Of a DNA stretch of 64,000 nucleotides, positions 20,105 to 33,240 are shown piece after piece. This DNA is from Galeruca laticollis (taxonomy: Eukaryota > Arthropoda > Insecta > Coleoptera > Chrysomelidae). The stretch lies in the NCBI GenBank assembly GCA_963921935.1, contig OY998176.1, positions 166,383,590 to 166,447,589 on the forward strand, written 5' to 3'. The position numbers and the translations under genes were made by a program. Positions within the stretch are counted from its first letter, which is position 1. Each line of letters begins with the position of its first letter. The notes under the pieces are model-generated. The model was not told the origin of the DNA. It did not search any database and was given only the letters and a program-made list of their open reading frames with translations.

Positions 20105-20390
20105 TTGGCGCTGAACAATGGCTATTCACCTCAAATTGTTGATAATATGATTCTAAGGACGAGGAGGAGGTTGAGAAGGAATTTAGTCTACTTCAAGATT
20201 CATAACAACGAACCGACCCAGTATCGTTCATTGACTTATTGTGGGTTAGTTTCTGATGAAATTTACAAAATTATTACAAATAATTTCAAATATGTAACAG
20301 TTTCCTTTGAATCTACAGGATTCATTTCCCCACTTTTCTATAAGAACAAAGATTTCATTAATAAAATTAACAAAAGTGGTATTGAAAATG
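20105..20390 (+). pseudogene. Penelope fragment (RT-to-nuclease linker)
   Basis: An open frame begins ALNNGYSPQIVDNMI, the N-NGY-x6-I block that follows the RT domain, and continues with YRSLTYCGLVSDEIYKII, a linker block of Penelope-like proteins. The nuclease is not present. Confidence 0.65.
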
Positions 20391-21269
20391 GTACTGAAAA
20401 TATCTTAACGCGATGGTCCAAGTTAATATGAATTGCTGAAAATCAAATATGAAAGGTTTCAGCAAATTATATTTATTCATAAATCAATCAGGTTATTCTG
20501 CATATTCGAGATACAAAACGAATACTCAGTTCCCTGTTGTCTAGTTCATATGGCCTACCTAGGGTCCGCAGAGCTGCGGAAAGAAATAAAGAAGAAGAAA
20601 ATATTAAAGAAAAATTACTGGGTTGGAAGGAATAGATAGAACAGCTTGGAAGCTTATGCTCCAACACATAAAAAACTGAACCTAGTTTTCAAAATAAAAC
20701 TATCATATTCCCTTTGTTCCCTAAACAAACAAAAAATGCGTAATTATGAAGCTAAAAAAATAATGAAAAGAAATTATTAAAAATTTGCTTCAGAAGAATA
20801 TGAAATGTTTTGTTTATAAAAGAGTATTCAACATATCAAATGTAACAAACGCCTACCCATATTATAATTTTAAGTGAAACATTGTAAACACTCACCAGCT
20901 ATTATGTGAAATACATAAAATTTGGAAGTGAAACAAGTTTTTCCAATTTCAAATCAATAGTCCGACGACTGAAATACTGTAGTCCGATGGAAATCGTAAA
21001 AGCCCTTCGGCTCGTTACAATATAGTCTCTTATGGATATCAGTTGGGGGTGTTTTCTTTTCATCTAAGTTTGATAATTTTTGATTTGTTTGAATTTTAAA
21101 ATTTAATTATAGCTTTACTTCTAACATTAATCATAACTGTAACTTCATTCATAAATTGAAAAAGTTTCTTTCAGATTTCTATTTACTGTTTGTGATAATT
21201 TATTCACTGGTTTCAAAATATAACAAGATTCAATGTTCACCTAAAGATAACGTTGTAATACTAGCCACT

Positions 21270-21490
21270 CATTGTGGTCTCGTACACCGGCATATTAGCC
21301 ACTACTTATTAAAGTCAATATTGTCATCAGTTTGAACAGAATGTTCTGTATTTGATAATCTTCAATAGTTAAAGATGTTAAAAAAAACTATTAACCATTA
21401 TTACAGGGTAAATTTTACTTATTTTAATTCAATACGGGTATTGTATTTTTTAACATTTTCATCTCCTTATGTAGAACAAATTATGGAAAT
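21270..21490 (+). repeat. Diverged copy of the 1512-1700 repeat
   Basis: CATATTAGCCACTACTTATT and TTGTCATCAGTTT correspond to the words at 1530-1580. The copy is cut by the 3' end of the minus-strand LINE. Confidence 0.4.
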
Positions 21491-21592
21491 CTTATGTTAG
21501 ATTAGATTTAGAGATTAGATTTTAACGGGGTTATCGTGCACTGAAACCAAATGTTTATTGTGCCCCCCCTATCAGATCTGTTCTCGCTACTA

Positions 21593-24500
21593 CTACAGCT
21601 CGCCTCCCAGTTCCAAGGTTCTAATGAACTCTAGTATTTGGAATGGCTTCAACGAAGTTAGGTATTCAGTCTTACCAGTTTCTTGTCCGAAGCATTTCTT
21701 GCGTTGGCTTGCAATAGCGAGGCATTCCAGAACTAGGTGATCCAGAGTTTCATCCTCCTCCCTACAGAATCTACACTCGTCATGCTCTGCTAGACCTATT
21801 CTCATTACGTGCTTCCCAAGGCGGCAGTGTCCTGTAAGAAAGCCCGTGAGAACATGTAGCTTATCTTTACTGACGTCCAAATATTTTTTGGATCTAGCAG
21901 TGTCAAAGTTTCACAGGAACTTTTTGGAATGTTCCAACCCGGGAAGGCACGGCCAGAATGCTTTTCTTTCGGGTATCTCTTTCTTCCGAAGCTCTTTCTT
22001 ATAGGAGCATTTTCCGACACCACAGAAAGACTCCGGGCCAATAAAGGGCATTTGCGCTCCATTCCTGACAAGTGTATTGGCCACTTCATTTCCCGTGATT
22101 CCCGAGTGGCCAGGAACCCAGACTAAAGAGACACTATTGTTCTTGCCTAAATCATCAAGTTTTCTTCGGCACTCCCATGCCAACTTCAGTTCAATGACAT
22201 GGGAGCACAATGCTTTGATAGCTGCTTGACTATCAGAATGGATCGATATGTCACATTTCTGGTAGTTTCTTTCTAGATTCATTTCCACGCATTTTTCGAT
22301 CGCAAGTATTTCTGCCTGAAACACGCTCGGAAAGGAGCCAAACAATAATGAGTATCTGGTGCCACGTCCAAATACTCGAGCGCCTGCTCCATTGGTGGTT
22401 TTTGAACCATCCGTATACCATCTAATGGCGTTATCTTTGAGAGTTTGGGTGGTGTATTCCCTTTCCCAGTCTCTCCTCGTATTTAGCATCGTGGTGAAAT
22501 TCTTTTCGATGCTTTCTTTCCTGATCATTTTGTCACTGGAAAGATTCGCTGATGAGATGTATCGTATCAGAGAGGACCAAGCTCCCTGATTTTTAATACT
22601 CTCATTGCCTGAACCTTCATTAGATATTCTAAGAATTGCCTCTTGGGCAGATCTTATTATCACCAGATGTAGAGGTGTGAGATCTGTAAGGATCTCAAGT
22701 TCCCTAGTTGGACACGTTCGCATAGCTCCAGTGATGCACAAATAGGCAAGCCTTTGAACTTTGTCGAGGGTATTCCTCGTGCTGTACTGACTTGCTTTTG
22801 TGTGCCAAACTATTGCTCCATACGTAATTGCTGGTCTCACAATCATGTCGTACATCCATCGCAGTATTTTTGGGTTACAGCCCCACCTCTTACTAGCTAG
22901 ATTTCTGCACGCCATCCAAGCTCTTATTGCTTTACTAGCAGTTATTTCAACATGCTTATTCCACAGAAGCTTCCTGTCTAGGGTCATCCCTAGATATTTA
23001 ACTTCTGATTTCCATTCTATCATTTCCCCGTTTAAGGATATGGGTTTCATCGCTGGAAGTGTTCTTTTCCGGGTAAATGGAATTACTAAGGTCTTGCTTG
23101 GGTTAATGTTTAGCCCCACTGATAAGCACCATTGCTCAATGATTCTTAGGCCCTTTTGTAATAAATCACACAAGGTGCTCTCGAACTTGCCTCTGACTAT
23201 TAAAACTATGTCATCGGCGTAGCCCATACATTCGAGCCAAGCTCCGTTAACCTATAGAGCAATTCATCTACCACGAGGCTCCATAGGAGGGGAGACATCA
23301 CTTTCCCTTGAGGTGTCCCCAGAGTAGCTTTAACTGAGGTGGTTTGATTCCCCACCTGTGTCTCAGCTATCCTCGTTGTCAACAGCTCATACATCCATTT
23401 TGTAATGGTTCCATTCACTCCTCGTCTTTTTAGTGCTTCTTTGATGGACACATGCGTTGTGTTGTCAAAGGCCCCTGATATATCCAGGAATGCGCACATT
23501 GCGATTTCTTTGTTGTTAAGAGTTCTCTGGATGACTTCGGTCAGCTGATACAGAGCCGTCTCAGTTGATCGACCGCTCTGTAAGCATGCTGACATTTATG
23601 AAGTGGTATATTCTCCAGATTCTCTGTTCTTATGTAGTTATCCACTACTCTCTCCATCGATTTGAGTAGAAAATATGTTAGACAGATGGGTCGAAAAGAT
23701 CGGGGATCAGTGCCATATATTTTCTCTATTCTTGGTATAAAGGTTACCCTTGCCCTTCTCCATTTTCTAGGTATTAGACCCACTGCTAGACTGCTTGTTG
23801 TGATCTTTAGCAGGTGAGGAAGAATCTCCTCCATCCCTTGCTGTAGGAGTGCTGGAAATATTCCATCCACTCCTGGTGATTTATATGGTTGAAAGTTACT
23901 TATTGCCTATTCCAACCGTTGTCTGGTAAATATTTTCTTAGCAATGTCCCAATCTTCCTTGCGGGATTTTTTGGTGTAGTTCATTGCTATTTCGGTCCTT
24001 GTTGTTGGTTCACTACCTGGGAAGTCGGTTCTAAGAAGAAGAATTGATCGTTCCTCTTCACCTTCCGTGTATGATCCGTCTGGCTTTTTTAGCGACATTG
24101 TGGGGTTAGTTCCCCCATTTGCCAAGACCTTTTGTAATCTGGCCGCTGTGTGAGTGGAAGTTATCTTTTCGCAAAATGCTTGGAAATTGAGCCTTTTGGT
24201 CTTCCCAATCTCTTCATTGTACTGAGTAAGCTTCTCAGTGTACCCCTGCCAATTACCGTCACATTTGGCTCTATTAAAGAACCGACGGACCTTTTACTGA
24301 GGTTTGACAGGTTCTCATTTCACCAAGGAGCACCCTTTTCTAAACAAGCTTTTGAGTGTGGGCAACTGGAAGGAAAAGCTTCAATTATTGCTTCACTGAT
24401 CTGTTCGACTCTTTGTTCCAGGTCGTAGTGCGGGTGATTCACCCCATTCACTTCGACGTGTTTCAAATTGTCCTTCAGATTGGTCTTGTAAAGAGACCAA

Positions 24501-25210
24501 TCAATATTTCTAGGATTTCGGATTGAAGGAATCGATTTGGTATTTCCCTCTATCCTAAATTCGATGATCTTATGGTCGGAAAGTGAAGGGTCGCTCATCA
24601 CCCTCAAATCTTTTACATTTTTCCTAGCAGCAACATTAACAATTGTTACGTCCAGGACCTCTTCTCTTGCTCTCGTGACAAAAGTGGGTGTTGTCCCCAC
24701 GTTTGAGGTCTCAAGGTTATTTGCTAAGAGATATTCTAATAAACACACCTTTTGCGTGGTTATTGGTGCTTCCCCACATGGTATTGTGTGCGTTGGCATC
24801 ACAACCAATTATCATTGGCAGCCGTTTGCTATTGCAGTTCTCACTAGCTCTTGTACCTCTTCTGGCGGTGTCATCGGCCCGTCTCCAGCGCAATAGGCAG
24901 AGGCAATGACGATGTCTCGGTCGATACTCCCATTGTTGCGGTGAACCATGATTGGAAGAAGGTCCCGTGACACGTATTCTGAAACACTAATATATTTTAT
25001 GTTATTTCTTATGATTACACAGGCACGCGGAGATACTTGCCTTTGATCATAAATCAATTTAGAATCCCTACATGCCAAACCTTTGATTTGGCCTTCTTTG
25101 TTGATCCATAGTTCTTGGATCAGTACAATATCCAGTTGTATTGTAACGAACAACCTTGCAATCACGGCTGAAGCTCCCTTTGCGTGATGCAGGTTAATCT
25201 AAGCTACATT
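21593..25210 (-). pseudogene. LINE ORF2: endonuclease, RT, RNase H, CCHC-like finger
   Basis: APE endonuclease from about 25210 (HHAKGASAVIARLF, LIQELW, then a one-base deletion near 24810 before the CDANAH box, and SDPSLSDHKI). RT blocks: YKSPGVDGIFPALLQQG, FRPICLTYFLLKSMER, CAFLDISGAFDN (motif A, Asp present), TPQGKVMSPLLWSLVVDELL (motif B), GYADDIVLI at about 23220 (motif C, YADD intact). RNase H: RWYTDGSKT, QAEILAIEKC, HSDSQAAIKAL, WVPGHSGITGNE, i.e. D, E, D and the final H/N region all present. A zinc-binding CRFC...DHLVLEC segment closes the protein. At least five frameshifts or stops. The longest intact piece is 23227-21911. Confidence 0.85.
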
Positions 25211-25262
25211 CGTGAACGTGAAAGTGAATTATTATGGATGAGAGAGGCCGATTTACTCAGCC

Positions 25263-25425
25263 TCTATTCATCCCCCTCCTTTCTCTCTCCCTGTCTCTTC
25301 TCGACCACCATGGAAGTATCTCCCTCGGTATTCGAGCAGGTTTCTTGATCTAGAGTCAGACTCTCCACTCCCAGGCTGCTCTGCCCAGTTTCCCGGGATG
25401 CAGAGGCAGTCTCCGCATTCCCATT
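25263..25425 (-). pseudogene. LINE ORF1 C-terminal tail
   Basis: The frame ending at the stop 25263 reads a Ser/Glu-rich tail (VESLTLDQETCSNTEG...KRQGERKEGDE). It is cut off upstream at about 25425, marking the 5' truncation of the element. Confidence 0.5.
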
Positions 25426-25439
25426 GTAACGTTTTCATT

Positions 25440-28100
25440 TGACATTAACATATTTTGTGTTAATAGGTCCAACTGCCTCATATGATATGCTTATGGCCGT
25501 ATAAATTCTATTACACCTTATTGTTAATTTTTATCAACGTATAAATCAACTTTTTGTATTATTCGTTTCGTACTTTTTGCGCGCGATGAGAAACAGGAAG
25601 AATTGTTTTGTTGTTAGTACTAAGTAATTTAGATTTCGTTTTCATAGTGAAACTGACGGAGATAGGAACACTTTCAACTTGACTTGGAAGGGATTTTTGT
25701 CTAATCGGGAATAGTTCGAAATATTTTCGTCCTTTTGCGACGTCGACTTTCCTTGGTAGCGGTTGAGTGGTTAGGAATTCATGGAATGTGTCCTTGAGAC
25801 ATCCCATTACGAAGATATACTTTTCCGACCATATGAAAGTGGACAATTTAAGCCTTGTTGCAGTTTTTGAGATTTGATGTTGTTTTGAGTTGGCTTTTTC
25901 CACATCTCTTTGAGGATTTTCTTACACTACTTGGTAAGTATTGGCATCTATCGTATTTTTTTTACATCACAAGAAATGGTTTTTTTTGCGGAAAAAAATA
26001 ACTTTCACTGTTCTATTCTTAGGGCGTTACCTGTAGTTCTGAACGTTGTTGATGTGATGGATTTGATGGGTTTTGCGACGAAGAAGTTTTAAATAACCGA
26101 TTTTGACGAAAATACCAAATTTTTATTGACGAAATATATCAACAGAGTTAGTTATACTATACAGATGTTCACCTAGAATGTCTTCGGCCGTTTAAAGGAT
26201 AACCCTTTTACAAGTTAAAAGGTAAGTTTACACTATATTGTTTGTTAAGCATAAAAATATTATGGAAAATGATTTATATTTTTTTGTCAGAAATATATTA
26301 AATGGTTTTTTGCTTATCTGCCTTATATGATAGAAGCATATTAATATTTTCAGTAATTTTTTTAGTTTAGTTAAAATGCACTAAGAAATAGTTTGCACAA
26401 TTATTATTGGGATATTGAAAGCTGTTGTTTAGACGGTTGTTTTTATATAGATAGTAATTTTCATAACTTTTGAGGACTGGTTAACAACTGCGGATTGTAA
26501 TTTTTTCGGGCAGTGGTCAATAAACTAAAAATAGATTGCGAAAGTATATCCATTATTTAATTTATATCGACTACTGTTCAGGTAATATACAATGAAGTTA
26601 ATTGCGGAAAATAAGAGCTAGCATACCATTTTGATTTGATGTTAAGTATGTGAAGATTCATTTATTTAGTAATCCAGTGCATTTTTGTCTAAGGGAAAGC
26701 TATTTGACATATGTTTCATAATTTATGGAAATTCTGTAAGCGGTCAAGCAAATAATTCTATTTATTTTCGTATAATGATAGTTGAAAGCTAATACGTATT
26801 TTAATTGGGAAATTTAACGTATGACAACTTCATGGTTGTACTATTTGTTACCTTTTTTAGGGAATTGAACAATTTTAGAATGTAGTTCCAAATTCATTAT
26901 GTAGGAATATAGGATATAATATTTTTTTTTCAATATAAAAGAGTTTATGGGCATTAGTACGGGAGCTTATTAGTTTATTTCTTCTTGTAAAAATTATTAT
27001 TACTTTATTTCTAGAAAATAGAATTGATCCGTATTAAGATAAATGAAAGTTATTGTACGAGGTGTATACAATATGTCTAGGGTTATCTATATATTTCGAT
27101 CATTTATTTTTTTTATTATTTCATTTTATTATAACTGGGTTTAAAGCAAAATTTGTGCTTCATGACCTCTATAAAGCTAAATTCATATACGAGTTGCATT
27201 TAACAGGAATTTTAGTTTGATGATTTTATCACTACGGGGGGCTATTGATAAATTTTGGTATGGTATAGCATCTTATACGAATTTGTTCCCTCTAGGGTTT
27301 TTATTCACGGCTATTGGATTTCCACCTTATAGATTTAATCTGGGGTATGGTGTAAGGAACAATTTTACGACAAGGGTCTTTGGGAAAAGCACACTGCACA
27401 TACCAGGAGGGATTCAATCGAATTTACGATCCATCGAACACCAACTAGGAATCCGAAGAGCTCAATTTCAAATGGACCGAGTTGGGTGACCTTTTTTCGT
27501 TGTTTTTTTTAACTTTATTTATAAATTATGGACACTTATTTTGGGTGCGGATCTATTTCTCCGTTTTGGTGTTGCTATAGGTCATAGCGTATTAATGTGT
27601 TTATGACAATGATATTATTGTTGAATAACTGTAGATGCTACTTTGATACATTGTACGGTTGGAATTGATCCGTAATATGTTCACTACGCTGCTTTAGTAT
27701 TTCCCATATATTTTTTTAAATATTTATACCTTGGCTTGCGCATTGGATCCTACGCCTTGTCGTACCTCTCGTTGTAAGCTTAAGTAAGTTTTTTTTCTCT
27801 CAATTCTGACTATATAACATTTATGCTTGGTTGTTAACTGATAAAAGAAATTGTGCGTATGTGATAATGTCAATTATATTTTATTCATGGGTTTAGCTGG
27901 GGGTATGTTGAGAAATAGTGCTTATTATTTAGCTTTCACGAATTTTATCTGACCTAGCAGGTCACCTAATTATCTGATTTTAAATTTAGAAACCACTGGT
28001 AGTGGATTAACGGATTTTATGTAAGCTTTTAATAGCAATGAAACTTTTCAACATTACCCGAGTAGACAACTGAAACTACTATAAAAATTTGTCGATGCCT
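25440..28100. other. Unassigned AT-rich stretch upstream of Gypsy element 2
   Basis: It may hold the beginning of the second Gypsy element's 5' LTR, but I found no matching 3' LTR to define it. Frames at 25559-25903 (minus) and 27217-27489 (plus; ends IQSNLRSIEHQLGIRRA) look protein-like in composition but match nothing I know. Confidence 0.4.
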
Positions 28101-28400
28101 TTACTCATTCTTGTACAGAAGGTTCAATATACGTACGAGTAACTGGAAGTGGGTTTGTCTTCTATTTCGTTCCTTTTTAGTAGATTTATGGGAGTGGACT
28201 TCCATAAAATTAGCGGTAAATCTACTTGGTGCCCCTTTTACACCTGAATAAATTTGATGTGCTGATCACTTGCTTAGCACGTAAGTGAACTCATGCCGTC
28301 TCCACATGAGTACTAGCCGCTGGCATACACTGTCAATCTAGACAGCCTAATTCTGTGACCTGGTAATAGTACTGAGCAAGTAAGAGGTTACATGTATTTT

Positions 28401-28418
28401 TGGCGCCCAACGTGGGGC
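28401..28418 (+). other. Primer binding site, tRNA-Lys
   Basis: TGGCGCCCAACGTGGGGC complements all 18 terminal bases of insect tRNA-Lys(CUU), which ends GCCCCACGTTGGGCGCCA. This fixes the end of the 5' LTR just upstream (probably at ...GTTACA, 28392, or the bases up to 28400). Confidence 0.85.
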
Positions 28419-28835
28419 ACCCGTTAATGAAAACTGATTTTTGGTAGTAGTTTTTTTTTCATACCAAACAGTAAGATTTTTATGTTTTTTCCTTGACTTG
28501 GTAATATTTGTTTTATATAATTGTATACTTGGGGTACGTTGAAAAGTGGCATATGTTATACTACGCATATATTTACCTTATCAAATTTCGCTTAATCCGG
28601 TGAAACTGACTTTTTTTTGGTTGGTATTTTGTCTATATCTGAAATTAAGATATTTGGTTTATTTTGCTGGTATTTTCATAGAACGGTAATTGTTGATGTC
28701 TTATTCGTATCGAGATTGCATATTCGGTATAAGTTTTTGTGGAATTTTGGTTATATTTATCGCTACTGATTTTTATCTGAGCTTTTTTAATTATTCTTGT
28801 TTTGCGCGGCTGCAGATTAATTAGAAAATTTTATT

Positions 28836-30137
28836 ATGTCACGTAATTTGACTGTGAATCGCCTTGACAAGGACGAGTTAACTTATGAGTTGGCCTACAG
28901 AGGACTAGGAAGTGCTGACGTAGATGAAATGAGACGTCGTCTAACCGCGGCTATGCGAGTTGAAAAAGATGGTAGTAGTTCCAAATACCCACCGTATCCG
29001 TTTACGGCTGAAGAATATTTGGCAGCGGTTGAGAAGAAGTATCAGGATGTTGAACCGTTACTGGACAATGTAGTGGAAGGATCGTTTAGTGGACTGGCGA
29101 TTAAAATACGAACCAAGCTGTCACACATGCTCAATCGTTTACATAATGTGGAACCTACTAATGAAGAAGAACAGAACAAAAAGTCTGAACTCCTTGCCAA
29201 AGTTCTCGTATTGTTTGACCTACTTAATGCTAAAACCGAACAACTGATACTGCATATTCCACCAGGTTTGGATATTATCGGAACGAGCCAAACTTTTCAA
29301 AACGGCGCCTGGCTAGTCCCAAACTCTCCGATACAGAGGAATTTTACTGTCATTGGTAATCTAGGGAAAGGTGTACCTCCACATAAATGGGGATTGGAAA
29401 AATTTTCTGGTGCTAATAGAAACCTTTATGTCACTGCTTTCTTCGAAATAGTTGAAGAGTTACGTTACGCGCGTAATGTATCGCCCGAAGTATTATTGGA
29501 ATCTGGGTTGGATTTATTTGCCGATAAAGCATATCAGTTCTACAAGGATGTGCGTCTACGAGTCACGACTTGGGAAGAACTAGTCGCAGAATTTAAACGC
29601 GAATACATTTCCGCTTATCATAATGAGTCTGTATTTGGCGAGTTGCGTCGTAGGACTCAACACTCATCGGAAACCATTGGTGTATATTTGGCCGTCATGT
29701 CGAGCTATTTTCAAAGGCTTTGCTGCCCAGTATCTGAAGCGACTCAGCTGGCAGTTATTTTGAAGAATCTACATCCATTCTACCAGGATCGTTTGAGAGA
29801 CCCATATACCACTAACTTGGAAGAACTGAGACATGTTTGTAGACGAATGGAGGATCGTCGTGATGCGATCAACAGTTATGTGGAACCGACATGTAGGAAG
29901 AGTGGAATAATGGAAAAGGATTTAGCCTATATTAGCGTAGATGACTTGGATGCGGTCGAAGTGTCATCTCCCTTGGGTTCATCTTCAGGTAGGAATGGTG
30001 TGATTTGTTATCGATGTAATCAACCGGGGCATCGTGCCATTGGTTGTGTGTTGCCCAAAAAAAATTATTGTTTCAAATGTAAAAAAGATGGAGTTACCGT
30101 AAGAAACTGTCCGAATTGTAAGAAACAGGGAAACTAG
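28836..30137 (+). CDS. Gag of Gypsy element 2
   Basis: An intact frame of 433 residues starting about 420 bp after the primer site. The first 40 residues (LDKDELTYELAYRGL...VDEMRRRL) resemble a SAP-like helix-extended loop, as in the other Gypsy element here. The capsid region includes W-GLEKFSG, FFEIVEELR, W-EELVAEFKREY and the L-x7-ETIGVYL pattern of Gypsy capsids. A good CCHC knuckle (CYRCNQPGHRAIGC, about residues 388-401) is followed by CFKCKKDGVTVRNC, in which Val replaces the zinc-binding His. It is the largest undamaged frame in the window. Confidence 0.9.
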   Translation: MSRNLTVNRLDKDELTYELAYRGLGSADVDEMRRRLTAAMRVEKDGSSSKYPPYPFTAEEYLAAVEKKYQDVEPLLDNVVEGSFSGLAIKIRTKLSHMLNRLHNVEPTNEEEQNKKSELLAKVLVLFDLLNAKTEQLILHIPPGLDIIGTSQTFQNGAWLVPNSPIQRNFTVIGNLGKGVPPHKWGLEKFSGANRNLYVTAFFEIVEELRYARNVSPEVLLESGLDLFADKAYQFYKDVRLRVTTWEELVAEFKREYISAYHNESVFGELRRRTQHSSETIGVYLAVMSSYFQRLCCPVSEATQLAVILKNLHPFYQDRLRDPYTTNLEELRHVCRRMEDRRDAINSYVEPTCRKSGIMEKDLAYISVDDLDAVEVSSPLGSSSGRNGVICYRCNQPGHRAIGCVLPKKNYCFKCKKDGVTVRNCPNCKKQGN

Positions 30138-30202
30138 GTGCAGCGTGCTTTACTGGTCGAAAAAGCAACGCTGAACGTACATCGACCAATTTTAAACCGA
30201 TT

Positions 30203-33200
30203 TTGGATTATATTTTAGAACATGCTGTCAATGACGAAAGACCATATTTGAGAGTTAAAATACTGGGAACTGAGGTTAAAGGATTGTTAGATTCAGGTGC
30301 TTCCAGGACTATTCTGGATATTTCTGGATGGAAGATAATACAGAACTTGGGATTTCAAATGGATCGAAGCAAACAGACTAAATGTAGAGTTGCTAATGGG
30401 CATATATGTGAAAGTGTCGGAGAATGTCTTTTACCTTTTGCTGTTAGGGATAGAGTCAGGATCATATCGACCTTAGTGGTGCCTAGTGTACCCCATACTC
30501 TTATTCTTGGGTCTGATTTTTGGAATCTAATGGGAATAGTTCTGGACCTTCGGCATGACGAATGGTTTTTTTCAGATTGTATTGAACCTCTACTTGCTGT
30601 CGAACACCTACAAACACAAGTAAATATGACGGATTTGCAGAAAGCTCGACTTGATGCTGTAATTAATCGAATCCGTGAACTTATAGGGGAAGAATTAGGG
30701 TGCGCAAGCATGGTGGAGCATGTGATCATCTGCAACTCGAAACCAATTAAGCAACAGTATTATCGCGTTTCTCCTGTCATTCAAGGGCACATCGATGAAG
30801 AACTTGATGAAATGTTGAAGTTGGATGTTATAGAGCGGAGTCATAGTCCATGGTCGTCCCCGGTGCTTTTAGTCAGAAAGAAGGACGGAAAATACCGTTT
30901 TTGTGTCTATTATAGGAAATTAAATTCGGTTACCGAAAGAGATAGTTACCCCTTGCCTTTCATTTCTCATACTTTGGATAAATTGCGTAATGCACATTTC
31001 CTTTCTACTTTAGATATTGAATCGGCTTATTGGGTTATACCAGTAGAGGAGTCTTCTTGACCTTATACAGCATTTACTGTCCCAGGGCGTGGATTATTTC
31101 AGTTCAAAAGGATGCCTTTTGGCCTCCATAACGCTCCGGCTACGTGGCAGCGCCTCATAGACCGAGTTTTGGGTCCTGAGCTCGAACCACATGTATTTAC
31201 ATACCTGTAGTCATTGTAACGGATACTTTTGAGAAAAATATTGGCGTTCTAGAGGAGGTTTTCAGAAGACTACGTGAAGCTTAATTGTCTATCAGCTGGG
31301 GAAAATGTCAATTCTTCAGACCCGAACTCAGGTATTTAGGTCATATCGTTGATAAATATGGATTCCATGTTGATGGAGATAAGGTGAAGGCTATGATGAA
31401 AGTACCGACTCCGAAGACCGTAAGAGAGGTTAGACAGGTGGTAGGAACGTTTTCATGGTAATGCAGGTTCGTCCCTGATTTTTCGACATTAATGTCACCT
31501 TTAACAGCTCTCACTCGGAAGGGCAGGAATTTTGTATGGACTCCTGAATGTGATGCCTCTTTTAACAAGATCAAGGAATGTCTGGTCACTGCGCCCGTTT
31601 TAAATTGTCCTAACTATGATTTGCCGTTTGTACTTCAGTGCGACGCGTCTAGATACGGGTTAGGTGCCGTATTGCTTCAGCTACATGAGAACGGAGACCG
31701 TGTCATTGCTTATCTGAGCCGTTCTCTCTCAAGACAAGAAATGAATTATTCGACGACCAAACGAAAGTGTCTTACTGTAATTTGGACAATGGAAAAGTTA
31801 AGGCCATATTTGGAAGGGGTACGTTTTACTATTGTGACCGACCACTATTAAATGGTCTGGCTCCAGAACTAAAAAGATTTCAGTGGTAGACTCGCTCGAT
31901 GGGCCGTTCTGATGCAGCAATTCGATTATGAAATCATACACCGTAGAGGGGAAAGAACATGTGTGCCTGACTGGTTGTCCAGGTCGGTACCTGTGATAGA
32001 TCTTGTGGAATTAAACGGAAATTATAAGAGTCAAGACCGTTGGTATACCGGTATGTTAGAAAATGTCCGTAGCCGTCTGTTGAAATATATGAAATGGAGG
32101 GTGATTGACGAAAAGCTGTTTAAGTACGTCGCCCCAAAGATTTCCTAACTTGGAGATCCACCCGTCTCATGGAAAATGGTTGTACCTAAAGATTTGCGGC
32201 TAAAACTTATGCAGGATGCGCATAATCCGCCGACATCGGGACACCTGGGAATTAACAAAACCTACTTACGTATCATAAAATAAAATATTCTGTTTCTAGA
32301 TATGTTCAGAGTTGTCCAGAATGTGCCGCTTATGAGCCAGAATTAAAGAAACCAGCAGGATTGATGACCTCACAACCTACAGTGCATCAACCATGGGAAA
32401 TTATTTCTTGTGATCTGATGGGACCATTTCCTAGATCTACTAAGGGGCATAAATTTATTCTCGTGGTCACCAATTAGCAAATATTCGTTAATCTATCCTC
32501 TACGATCATCTACTGCCGACTTGATAGTAAGGAAAGTAGAGGACGAAGCGTTCTTAGTGTATGGAGTGCCAAGCCTACTTCTTTGTGACAATGGCTCGCA
32601 GTTCGTTTCTACCAAATTTCGAAGATTAGCTGAGGAGTATCAGGTGAGAATACTATTTAACGCATTTTACCACCCTCAAGCTAACCCTACTGAGCGGGTT
32701 AACCGTAATTTGGAAACGATGCTAGGAATTTACGTTAAAGATAATCAAAGGACATGGGATAAAGACTTACAGAAGTTGTCGTGTGCATTACGAACAGCAG
32801 TACATGATACAACGAAACATTCCCCGTATTTTGTAAATTTTGGAAGGAATATGGTACTTTCTGGAAAAGATTTTTGTGAAAAGGATCAGTTCGGAAGAGG
32901 GATATCCGGCGTGGAAGAAAATAGGCCAGTTGGGTACAGAAAATTATTCGACGAAGTCAGGGAAAGAATAAAGAAAGCATCGGAAAAGAATAAGAAGTAT
33001 CATAATTTGCGTAAGCGATGTGAAGAATTTTCAGTGGGTCAAAAGGTTTGGAGGAAGAACTTTCCACAGTCGGAGGCTGCGAGGAATTTTAGTGCTCAAC
33101 CTGCTCCACGTTATGTAGGACCGTTCTATATTAAAAAGAAAATTTCACCTTGGACTTTTGAACCAAGGAATGAAAATGGTGATTCGAGAGGAAATTGGAA

Positions 33201-33240
33201 TGCTGAAGACTTAAAAGCAGCGAGTGCTGTAAGAGATTAA
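30203..33240 (+). pseudogene. Pol of Gypsy element 2: protease, RT, RNase H, integrase
   Basis: Protease active site LLDSGASRTILD (about 30285) and the LILGSDFW flap. RT blocks: HSPWSSPVLLVRKKDGKYR, LSTLDIESAYW (motif A Asp present), stop at 31058-31060, FKRMPFGLHNAP (motif B), then FTYL directly followed by VIVTDTF: the two catalytic Asp of motif C were removed by a small deletion with stops at about 31208. RNase H: LQCDASRYGLGAVL, YLSRSLSRQE, FTIVTDHY. Integrase: SGHLGINKTY zinc region, CDLMGPFPRS (first Asp), LLCDNGSQF (second Asp), NPTERVNRNLE (Glu) and a GPFYIKK C-terminal module. The frame ends at 33240. Confidence 0.85.

Larger units (their letters stand above)
21500..25430 (-). mobile_element. 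LINE with RNase H, minus strand, 5'-truncated
   Basis: Contains the last part of ORF1 (25425-25263), a complete but degraded ORF2, and a short 3' end finishing near 21500. The RNase H domain after the RT points to the I/LOA/R1 group; I cannot fix the clade by eye. Confidence 0.8.
28401..33240 (+). mobile_element. Ty3/Gypsy element 2 (gag-pol)
   Basis: Primer binding site, intact gag, then a pol with protease, RT, RNase H and integrase in Gypsy order. The 5' LTR must end near 28400 (an AATAAA at 28243 and GT-rich sequence fit its R/U5), but no corresponding 3' LTR was seen after 33240, so the 3' end is probably lost or replaced. Confidence 0.85.

Noticed and set aside
22359..24909. Plus-strand frames across the LINE
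   Set aside because: Shadows of the minus-strand ORF2, which shows clear RT and RNase H motifs.
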